Shown one piece after another: positions 1-5,870 of a DNA stretch of 8,712 bases. The translations under genes were made by a program, and so were the position numbers. The stretch is taken from assembly GCA_002727485.1 (NCBI GenBank), contig PBXE01000004.1, positions 26,122-34,833 on the forward strand, written 5' to 3'. The DNA comes from Methanobacteriota archaeon (GTDB lineage: Archaea > Thermoplasmatota > Poseidoniia > Poseidoniales > Poseidoniaceae). Each line of letters starts with the position of its first letter. The first letter of the stretch is position 1. The notes beneath the pieces are model-generated. The model had not been told where the DNA came from. It worked only from the letters and a program-made list of their open reading frames with translations, and did not search any database.

Positions 1-72
1 AGGAATATTTCTCTTCTCGACAGTGCTTTAGAAGGTAAAGAGTTTGATGGAACTATGATTAGGAGTGTTTGA
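1..72 (+). CDS. C-terminal end of an unidentified upstream gene (5' truncated)
   Basis: Frame 1 is open from the first base to a TGA at 70-72 and encodes the last 23 residues of a protein, ending ...EFDGTMIRSV. The stop lies one base before the ATG (74) of the next gene, and that gene's Shine-Dalgarno sequence (AGGAG, 61-65) sits inside these last codons. This tight packing is typical of translationally coupled operon genes and is the main reason to believe the frame is real. The fragment is too short and has no motif, so no function can be assigned. Confidence 0.6.
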   Translation, partial: RNISLLDSALEGKEFDGTMIRSV

Positions 73-73
73 A

Positions 74-343
74 ATGGTTGATGCTAAGAAAGTTAAAGAA
101 AAATTATCCAAAGTATCAGATAAGGTATTCAGTGGATCTAAAAATCAGGCTCACAAGCATTGTCGAATCTGTCATAAACCTATACCGTTAAGCGCTGAAC
201 CTAGAGTTTGTAAAAGCGCTGAATGTATTTCAAAAAATGATCGAGATGAGCGTAATCAAAAGCAGATGCGTCTTTGGATGTTTATCTTCTTCGGATTATT
301 TGCCTTTAGTTTCGTAGGGCCATTGATTCTAAGTCAATTCTAA
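74..343 (+). CDS. Small DUF2116-like zinc-ribbon protein with C-terminal membrane anchor
   Basis: An 89-residue protein with three parts: a lysine-rich N-terminus (1-28), a four-cysteine zinc ribbon (HKHCRICHKPIP, C30/C33, then C46 and C51), and one hydrophobic helix at about 66-86 ending almost at the C-terminus. The C-x2-C-x-KPIP spacing and the charged stretch after the last cysteine resemble the archaeal DUF2116 family, whose function is unknown. The topology suggests a tail-anchored protein with its zinc ribbon in the cytoplasm. I chose ATG 74 because AGGAG (61-65) lies 8 nt upstream. An in-frame GTG at 65 would add three residues but overlaps that site. The gene follows the upstream one with a 1-nt gap, so the two are probably an operon. 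The zinc ribbon is visible directly; the family name is recognition from memory. Confidence 0.8.
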   Translation: MVDAKKVKEKLSKVSDKVFSGSKNQAHKHCRICHKPIPLSAEPRVCKSAECISKNDRDERNQKQMRLWMFIFFGLFAFSFVGPLILSQF

Positions 344-345
344 TC

Positions 346-861
346 TTAATTATCACTGAAGTGTTTTTCCATCATTTTCTGGGTTGAACCCTTTTCTTGT
401 TCTCCAATTCCTGCAGATCTTAGTCTATCTCCTAGTTTGTACAATTCTCGAACAGCCTCTTCTATAGATTTATTCTGTTTTAGGAATCTTATAGTTGGCC
501 ATCCACAATCGATAATTTCAGGGTCAACTGTATTCTCTTCAATCCATGCAGAACATGCACTTCCGTGACACAAGGCACTGAAATTTTCTAAATCAATCCA
601 AAAAGTTCTTCTCGAACAAACCGGACAATCTTTACATTCCATCGTTGAGAGAACAGTCATTGCCTCTTCTCCAACACGATCAATATCCCACATTACCACG
701 CTACAGTTTGTTAGTAACATCTCTTCACTTTTCTTGAGAAACGCCCTTAGGACTTGCCAAGCAACTTCTTCTGTGCTAAAGCATCCTAGCCCTAAAGTTC
801 CTCCATCTTCCTCTACCACAGATGGTACGAAAACGCGTTTCACTTCCTCGACCATAATCAT
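346..861 (-). CDS. Cysteine-rich (probable zinc-binding) protein of unknown function
   Basis: A 171-residue soluble protein that I do not recognise. No signal peptide or membrane helix is visible. The centre carries a likely zinc site: C76, C79-P-V-C82, then C98-HGSA-C103, with C119 further on. The C-x2-C...C-x4-C pattern around an aromatic strand (TFWIDLENF) fits a zinc ribbon. Residues 1-70 look like mixed alpha/beta, and 120-150 (KQNKSIEEAVRELYKLGDR) are predicted helical. It is the last gene of the leftward run, starting 32 nt after the folB stop. Two in-frame ATGs (861 and 855) are possible and neither has a good Shine-Dalgarno. An ATG overlapping the folB stop at 897 is in frame but is closed by a TGA at 873-871, so it cannot be the start. 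The coding assignment is likely because of length and position; the role is unknown. Confidence 0.7.
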   Translation of the reverse strand: MIMVEEVKRVFVPSVVEEDGGTLGLGCFSTEEVAWQVLRAFLKKSEEMLLTNCSVVMWDIDRVGEEAMTVLSTMECKDCPVCSRRTFWIDLENFSALCHGSACSAWIEENTVDPEIIDCGWPTIRFLKQNKSIEEAVRELYKLGDRLRSAGIGEQEKGSTQKMMEKHFSDN

Positions 862-893
862 CCGATTGAGTCATTTGGCTTGAAACCTCGCTT

Positions 894-1247
894 TCATTTT
901 ATCCATTCAGCCTCAACTACCGCTAAACCACCTTCGTGTGGAAGAGGAGCATTTGGCTTTTCTATTCTAATAGAAATTTTTTCAATTAATTCATTTTTGT
1001 TCAATATAGAAATCATTTTCTCAGCCATTGTTTCCATCAGCCTAATGGGCTTAGAATCAATTAAAACAGAATCTATTGTACTTTGTAAATCAGCATAATT
1101 AACAGTTTTTGATAAATCATCATTAATATCATTTTGACTTATTTCAACTTTAATTGAGACATTAAATGGTTGGTCAGATTCATGTTCATAATCATATGCA
1201 CCATGTTTGGCCATAACAGTATAATTTTCTAGAGAAATGGTGAACAT
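894..1247 (-). CDS. folB: Dihydroneopterin aldolase, bacterial FolB type
   Basis: A 117-residue protein matching the usual length of FolB, which converts 7,8-dihydroneopterin to 6-hydroxymethyl-7,8-dihydropterin and glycolaldehyde in folate synthesis. It acts in the cytosol, as an octamer in characterised members. The family landmarks are present: HGAYDYE with the pterin-side glutamate E21, NYADL with tyrosine Y51, the METMAE helix with the pterin-binding E72, and EKPNAPLP with the catalytic lysine K97. The start at 1247 gives the canonical MFTISLENYTV beginning. It lies 4 nt after the stop of the parvulin gene with a weak GAGTGA site, so it is probably translationally coupled. Upstream in-frame starts (1271, 1295) would add residues lacking in the family and overlap the parvulin gene. 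Archaea normally use the unrelated MptD aldolase, so a FolB here suggests acquisition from bacteria. Confidence 0.9.
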   Translation of the reverse strand: MFTISLENYTVMAKHGAYDYEHESDQPFNVSIKVEISQNDINDDLSKTVNYADLQSTIDSVLIDSKPIRLMETMAEKMISILNKNELIEKISIRIEKPNAPLPHEGGLAVVEAEWIK

Positions 1248-1251
1248 ATTA

Positions 1252-1542
1252 TCACTCTGTATCCCTTTCATGAACCCAGATAAGATGATATCCAAATTGA
1301 GTTTTAATCGGCTCGGAAGTACTAGCTATAGGTATTTTCCAGACTGCTTCATCAAATTCTCTAACCATCATTCCTTTACGAAACCAACCTAAATCTCCAC
1401 CTTTCTGGCTTGATGGGCATGTGCTTTTTTTCCTAGCCATTTTTTGAAAATCTTTTAATTTACTGACTTTATCTTTAATCTGAATTGCTTCAGATTTTGA
1501 ATTTACTAAGATGTGAGATGCCCATGCACTTGGAGCGACCAT
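1252..1542 (-). CDS. Parvulin-type peptidyl-prolyl cis-trans isomerase (single domain)
   Basis: A 96-residue stand-alone parvulin, the minimal size of the family, which speeds cis-trans isomerisation of Xaa-Pro bonds. It opens with ASHILV and shows STCPSS, GGDLGWF, a MVREFDEA helix and TQFGYHLI, all parvulin signatures. H10, C42 and H86 match the active-site His/Cys/His of Pin1-like folds. There is no phosphate-binding arginine loop, so it should act on unphosphorylated prolines. It has no signal peptide or anchor and is probably cytosolic. I chose the start at 1542 because it gives the family's usual N-terminus and has a weak GGGA about 5 nt upstream. An in-frame ATG at 1587 would add 15 residues, overlaps the peptidase stop by 8 nt and cannot be excluded. 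The gene sits between the M28 peptidase and folB in a tightly packed run. Confidence 0.88.
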   Translation of the reverse strand: MVAPSAWASHILVNSKSEAIQIKDKVSKLKDFQKMARKKSTCPSSQKGGDLGWFRKGMMVREFDEAVWKIPIASTSEPIKTQFGYHLIWVHERDTE

Positions 1543-1579
1543 AATAATCCCAATGGATTCAGTTATTGAAACCCTCGTA

Positions 1580-3340
1580 TTAAGCATCTAAATTATATGC
1601 TAGCAGTCTCATGTAAGTGCCATAAATTGTCGTTGATACGTCTAGAGACTCCTCATTAAATCGGTCCATTGTATCTAAGTATGTATGATATTCCCAACTT
1701 CCACTGCCATAACATACGACTGCCCTGCCATCCTTCCCACCTAAATCATAAACAAATGGGCAATGATCTGAATTACATGGCATTTGATTGTCGTCACCTT
1801 GGTCTCCATCTAATAGTTGGAATCTTATATCATATCTATCAGCGACTTCACTTCTTTCTTTTTGATAAATTTCTGTAATTGCTTGAATGTGTTCATAATC
1901 ATCCTCATTATTTGTAAATAGTGTCAAAGAATTTCCTCTATTTTCGAAATCAGCATCAACATGATTCATATCGAAATTAATGTATAATCTTAGATTTTCT
2001 CTAAGGCTACTTTGCATTTCTTCTACATATGCTCTGCTACCCCACAATCCTTCTTCTTCGCCTCCCCAGGTACAGAACTTTAGGGTTCTTTCAGGTATCC
2101 CAGTTTCATTGATTATCTCAGCCATTTGTCTGGCCATCTCTAGAACACTTGCAACTCCTGAACTATCATCAACAGCGCCTTCAGCCTGGTAGACAGTATC
2201 ATGATGTCCACCTGCAATGACTACTTCGGAGGTTCTTCCTTGCATTGTCCCACATGGGACGTAGATTGTTCTTTCTTGGTCATTGGTTACATCAATAATT
2301 AATTCTATAGAAGCAGGTTCAGAGGAGTTAATTACTGATGCTTCAAAAATTTCCCCAGCATCTTTTGACATCGAGATGAATGGAATTTCAGTAGGAATAT
2401 TTCCACCATTTGCTGCGACTAATGAATCATAATTTGTTCCTTTGAAAATAGGCACACAATCATTTCCTTCAATTTTACCACAGTTGTGGTTTTTGTTGAC
2501 ACTAATCAATCCTGCTAAGTCATTGATTGCAGCATTGCTGTATAATTCAGTATTGCCAATTTTTGAACTGTCGCCTCTAACATAACCTATTGTTCCAGAA
2601 GCACTCTGCCATAGTGATTCATCTGAACCATTTCCCAAATCGGTTACCTGAACATCTTGATTGAATGTATATTCAGATTGCCCGGAGAATCCTTGAATTA
2701 CATAATCTACTCTATGTAAGAAAGAAGTTACTTGTGAACCAATCGCTGCAGGTCCATCACAGGGTGATATGCCACCTAAACCCTGAACGCACAATCTAAA
2801 GCTTGGTTCTGAGTTTACATGATGCATTGGGACTTGAAATTCATTGATCTCAGCATCATAACCCATTTCTGCTAATCTTTCGCTTATGTATTGAGATGTA
2901 TTTGATTCTTCAATAGTTCCGCTCATTCGTCCTTCCCACTCAGGATGTCCTAAATCTACTAATTCTTGAGCGAAAATTCTTACTTGTTGCTTATCAAAAT
3001 CGATTAGTTCATATTCGTATTCTTCTCCAAAACCAAGCCATGATGGTTGAATAATAAGAACTGTAGTTAGCATCAGTAATGAAATTCCTATTGCTATTAT
3101 CGCACCTAGATTTAAAGGCCCGTAAACAGGAGTTCTCATACGTTGAACAATCGAACTTGATGTCGATTTTCTATTATTTAGTTCTAGCAGATCTTCGTCT
3201 TCCAATGTGATTACGTTTTCTACTTCCTTTGTTATTTGATTTAACCTAGCAACCAATTCACTTTTATTTCCACTTACTGGGGCTCCTAATTTTTTCAACT
3301 CATCTTTTAGTTCCGCAACACGCATATTCTCGTATTCCAT
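1580..3340 (-). CDS. Membrane-anchored M28 family zinc aminopeptidase with N-terminal SAP domain
   Basis: A 586-residue protein with four parts. Residues 6-36 are a SAP motif (VAELKDELKKLGAPVSGNK plus the following LVARL helix). Residues 78-100 form one transmembrane helix. Residues about 225-345 are a probable PA-like insert. Residues about 365-586 are an M28 di-zinc peptidase. The metal ligands expected for M28 are all present: H379 (GGHHDT), D391 (VDDSSG), E429 (WGGEEEG, with E428 as general base), D457 (NFDMN) and H552 (YHTYLD). The basic residues before the helix and acidic ones after it place the SAP domain inside and the peptidase outside, where it would trim imported or environmental peptides. 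Eight cysteines in the external part could form disulfides. AGAGG lies 7 nt before the ATG. SAP motifs usually bind nucleic acids, so this fusion is odd. Confidence 0.9.
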   Translation of the reverse strand: MEYENMRVAELKDELKKLGAPVSGNKSELVARLNQITKEVENVITLEDEDLLELNNRKSTSSSIVQRMRTPVYGPLNLGAIIAIGISLLMLTTVLIIQPSWLGFGEEYEYELIDFDKQQVRIFAQELVDLGHPEWEGRMSGTIEESNTSQYISERLAEMGYDAEINEFQVPMHHVNSEPSFRLCVQGLGGISPCDGPAAIGSQVTSFLHRVDYVIQGFSGQSEYTFNQDVQVTDLGNGSDESLWQSASGTIGYVRGDSSKIGNTELYSNAAINDLAGLISVNKNHNCGKIEGNDCVPIFKGTNYDSLVAANGGNIPTEIPFISMSKDAGEIFEASVINSSEPASIELIIDVTNDQERTIYVPCGTMQGRTSEVVIAGGHHDTVYQAEGAVDDSSGVASVLEMARQMAEIINETGIPERTLKFCTWGGEEEGLWGSRAYVEEMQSSLRENLRLYINFDMNHVDADFENRGNSLTLFTNNEDDYEHIQAITEIYQKERSEVADRYDIRFQLLDGDQGDDNQMPCNSDHCPFVYDLGGKDGRAVVCYGSGSWEYHTYLDTMDRFNEESLDVSTTIYGTYMRLLAYNLDA

Positions 3341-3347
3341 TGGAAAG

Positions 3348-3368
3348 CCTCTGTAACAGGGCTAGAGG
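3348..3368 (-). promoter_or_regulatory. Small inverted repeat overlapping the ribosome-binding site of the M28 gene
   Basis: On the minus strand CCTCT (3368-3364) can pair with AGAGG (3352-3348) across an 11-nt loop. The AGAGG arm is also the Shine-Dalgarno sequence of the peptidase gene. The five-pair stem could hide the ribosome-binding site in mRNA read through from ubiX. It is short enough to be chance. Confidence 0.25.
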
Positions 3369-3398
3369 TTTTCATTCAATAAATGGGCGGTTTGATGA

Positions 3399-3968
3399 TT
3401 AAATTTCATCGCCGGTCCATCTTTTGCCAATTTCATTATCTATTCCTATGTGGTCTAATATTCTAGCAATAATGAAATCAATTAAATCATCAATGGTTTT
3501 AGGATGATTATAGAATCCAGGCGATGCGGGAATAATTACTGTATTCCATGACGATAGTTTCGTCATGTTTTCCAGATGTACGGTTGCATAAGGTGCTTCT
3601 CTTGGTACGATAATGAGTTTACGTCTTTCTTTCATCGCAACTATTGCAGAGCGAGTAACAAGATTATCACTTATTCCCGCTGCAAGTTTTCCAATAGTTG
3701 TTCCAGAACATGGACAAATAACTACAGCATCAATTTTTGATGAACCTGAAGCAGATTTACCCCCAACATTGGATTCATCCTCAAGAATTGCGTTGGTTTG
3801 TTTTGCAAGTTCCTCTTTGGTAAGCCCGCATTCATGTTTTAGAGTTAACTCTCCGGCACTAGTAACTACTAATCTAGATGGAATATTCATTTGGTTAAGA
3901 GTTTCAAGCAATCTCTTTCCATATATGGCGCCTGATGCTCCAGAAATGGCAACAACTACCTCGCCCAT
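3399..3968 (-). CDS. ubiX: UbiX/Pad1-family flavin prenyltransferase
   Basis: A 189-residue protein, the usual UbiX length. The family attaches a dimethylallyl group to reduced FMN to make prenyl-FMN, the cofactor of UbiD-type decarboxylases. The sequence shows the flavoprotein GASGA loop (G10-A14), VVTSAGE with S37, CSGTTIGKLAAGISDNL (87-103), MKERRKLI and VPREAPY. R106, K113, R123, E124, Y153 and R169 match the substrate-binding residues I recall for Pseudomonas UbiX at a constant offset of 16 positions, so the enzyme should be active. I chose the ATG at 3968 because it gives MGEVVVAISGASGA as in the family; a GTG at 3986 would add six residues. It follows the aminotransferase stop by 24 nt. 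No ubiD partner is in the window, so the downstream decarboxylase (quinone pathway or other) is unknown. Confidence 0.93.
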   Translation of the reverse strand: MGEVVVAISGASGAIYGKRLLETLNQMNIPSRLVVTSAGELTLKHECGLTKEELAKQTNAILEDESNVGGKSASGSSKIDAVVICPCSGTTIGKLAAGISDNLVTRSAIVAMKERRKLIIVPREAPYATVHLENMTKLSSWNTVIIPASPGFYNHPKTIDDLIDFIIARILDHIGIDNEIGKRWTGDEI

Positions 3969-3992
3969 GGTCAACGCTTGAATCACTTGCTT

Positions 3993-5168
3993 TTATTGAC
4001 TTGTTTTTTTGCTGATAGCCAAAAATAAGGCTTTTTCTAAGTTTATAATTGCCTCTTGAAATAGTTTTGGCTCTATAGACCAAGCAATACGAACCCAATC
4101 CTTTAATCCCTCATCAAACATATTACCAGGGACTAATAAGACTCCAAATTTCTTACATTCCTGATCTACAAATTCCATGGAATCAATTCCATGTGGCAAT
4201 CTGAAAGATCCAAAAATCCCGTAAGATGGTTCATTCCAAGTGATTTTAAATTTCTTCAATAAATCACGAATAAGAGGAAGATTTTGTTCTCGATATTGTT
4301 CTAGTTTGTCTAAGACATTATCTAAGTGTGGGAAAATAGAATCTGCGATTCTTAAAACTGGACTACCCATCATTCCTCCTAGAGTGATAAATGCTCTTCT
4401 AGCCTGTTCAGCGATTTCAGGAGATGCAATTATCCAACCGAATCTTATGGTCCCAAGAGAATAAATCTTGGTTAGAGAATTAATTGAAATGCAATGTTCG
4501 CCTAACTTATGGAACGGAACATAATCTTCTTTTCGCTTTTTACTATCTATGTAGACTTCATCTGCAATTATTATTACATCGTTTTCTTTACAAGTATTTA
4601 CAATCCAATTACGATCATCAGGATGATAATCCCAACCACTAGGATTTAAGATTGGTGTAATCATCAAAATTGAAGATTTTTTTATTGCTTCAAACCACTG
4701 ATTTTTATCTATTCTCCAAAATCCAAGATTATCTTCTGGTTGGTGTCTGTTTACTTTGATAACCTCGTGATTGAAAAGTTGAGGTGATTGGACTATTGGT
4801 GCATAGCATGGAGATTCAACAGCTATTGTGACCGTTTTGTTTTCATTCTTTGCTAATGCTGCACATATAGCAATGTGTAATCCTTGAGTTGCTCCATTGC
4901 AAATTACAATTCTACTAATGTCAACATTCTCTCTTTGTGAGATGTTATGTCTAGGGTCTCTAAGATTACCTATGTGGTGGTTAGCAACTTGATAAATTGA
5001 ATCTTTCATTATATCTTTTACATCCCAGTCATACTGCATCCCACTCAATGATAGATTATGAGGCCTATTTTCTTCTAGTCTAGGTACATACCAATCTAAG
5101 TATCCTATAGTTGGAATACCTAATTCATAATTTTTCGAACCAAAAACCGGCCAATAACTCTCCGACAT
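3993..5168 (-). CDS. PLP-dependent class I/II aminotransferase (fold type I), substrate unknown
   Basis: A 391-residue protein of normal length for the aspartate-aminotransferase superfamily. Visible landmarks are NGATQGLH (91-98, phosphate/ring contact), SPCYAP (119-124), LNPSGW with N175, ADEVY with D203 (pyridine nitrogen) and Y206, SLTKIYSLGTIRFGW with the Schiff-base lysine K234 and phosphate-binding R242, and WVRIAWS with the substrate-carboxylate R360. All catalytic residues are therefore intact and the protein should be a soluble transaminase. The N-terminal part (YWPVFGSKNYELGIPTIGYL) does not point to a specific subfamily I can name. It lies 25 nt after lipB and 24 nt before ubiX in the same direction. 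The ATG at 5168 has no Shine-Dalgarno. The neighbours do not fix the amino acid substrate. Confidence 0.88.
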   Translation of the reverse strand: MSESYWPVFGSKNYELGIPTIGYLDWYVPRLEENRPHNLSLSGMQYDWDVKDIMKDSIYQVANHHIGNLRDPRHNISQRENVDISRIVICNGATQGLHIAICAALAKNENKTVTIAVESPCYAPIVQSPQLFNHEVIKVNRHQPEDNLGFWRIDKNQWFEAIKKSSILMITPILNPSGWDYHPDDRNWIVNTCKENDVIIIADEVYIDSKKRKEDYVPFHKLGEHCISINSLTKIYSLGTIRFGWIIASPEIAEQARRAFITLGGMMGSPVLRIADSIFPHLDNVLDKLEQYREQNLPLIRDLLKKFKITWNEPSYGIFGSFRLPHGIDSMEFVDQECKKFGVLLVPGNMFDEGLKDWVRIAWSIEPKLFQEAIINLEKALFLAISKKTSQ

Positions 5169-5193
5169 ATAGCGTGGTTATATGGGTAGAACA

Positions 5194-5835
5194 TCAATTA
5201 TTTGCTACTTTTCTATTTAGGCTATTAGGCATTGTTTCTAATAATGATTTTTTTAAGGAATCAAAACTAACTTCATGACCGAGTTTCTTTAGAGATGTAG
5301 TTGTATCTGCATCTAGTCCACAACCTTCTAGACTTTCTACTCTAGATTCAGGAGTATCATAATTTATTGTAAATCCGTGTCTTGAAGTCCATCTTAGAAA
5401 TGAAAGTCCAATACTGGAAATCTTTTTGCCGCTGACCCAAACACCCTGCATTCTAGAATCTCTGTTTGATTCAATTCCCAATGTTTTTAGTGCAGAAATA
5501 ATCCAATATTCTAGTTTAGAAATAATCTGAGCGACCGAATTTTCATCTTCTAAATCCCACTTGAAAATTGGATAACCTACAAGTTGGCCTGGGCCATGCC
5601 AAGTCAAACCGCCACCTCTGTCTACTGGGAATGAGGGATAATCTGACGGGGGTTGAATTCCGTCATTTCTCGCTCTTGGTCCAACAGTAACGACTTCAGG
5701 GTGCTGTAAAAAAATAATAGTATCACTAATTTTATCATCTATCCTTTTTTGTTGAAGTTCTTTCATCAGTTCAAAAGACTCTTCATAAATTATAGTTCCA
5801 AGATTCAAAACCTCGACGGTACGAATCTCGGACAT
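5194..5835 (-). CDS. lipB: Lipoyl(octanoyl) transferase LipB
   Basis: A 213-residue LipB, the length seen in bacteria. The family moves an octanoyl group from acyl-carrier protein to lipoyl domains of 2-oxoacid dehydrogenases and the glycine cleavage H protein, after which LipA inserts sulphur. Hallmarks are LQHPEVVTVG (43-52), DRGGGLTWHGPGQLVGYP (72-89), GKKISSIGL with the catalytic lysine K138, HGFTINYD (153-160) and EGCGLD with the acyl-accepting cysteine C172. The Lys/Cys pair is intact, so it should be active. The ATG at 5835 has a weak AGGT three bases upstream. It follows the five-helix membrane protein by 35 nt. lipA and the dehydrogenase genes are not in the window. Most archaea use LplA-type ligases and lack a full acyl-carrier system, so the acyl donor here is an open question. 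Confidence 0.93.
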   Translation of the reverse strand: MSEIRTVEVLNLGTIIYEESFELMKELQQKRIDDKISDTIIFLQHPEVVTVGPRARNDGIQPPSDYPSFPVDRGGGLTWHGPGQLVGYPIFKWDLEDENSVAQIISKLEYWIISALKTLGIESNRDSRMQGVWVSGKKISSIGLSFLRWTSRHGFTINYDTPESRVESLEGCGLDADTTTSLKKLGHEVSFDSLKKSLLETMPNSLNRKVANN

Positions 5836-5870
5836 AAACCTGCGAGGAAGTAACTAAACATCAAACCATC

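Noticed and set aside
880..1098. Open frame on the plus strand opposite folB
   Set aside because: It is antisense to the conserved catalytic half of FolB, has no family motif and no ribosome-binding site.
1669..2192. Two short plus-strand open frames opposite the M28 peptidase
   Set aside because: Both are mirror frames of the conserved peptidase domain, with no recognisable motif.
3613..4464. Plus-strand frames opposite ubiX and the aminotransferase, and a minus-strand 64-codon frame across their junction (3904-4098)
   Set aside because: All overlap the coding regions of two well-supported enzymes in other frames and show no own start signals or motifs.
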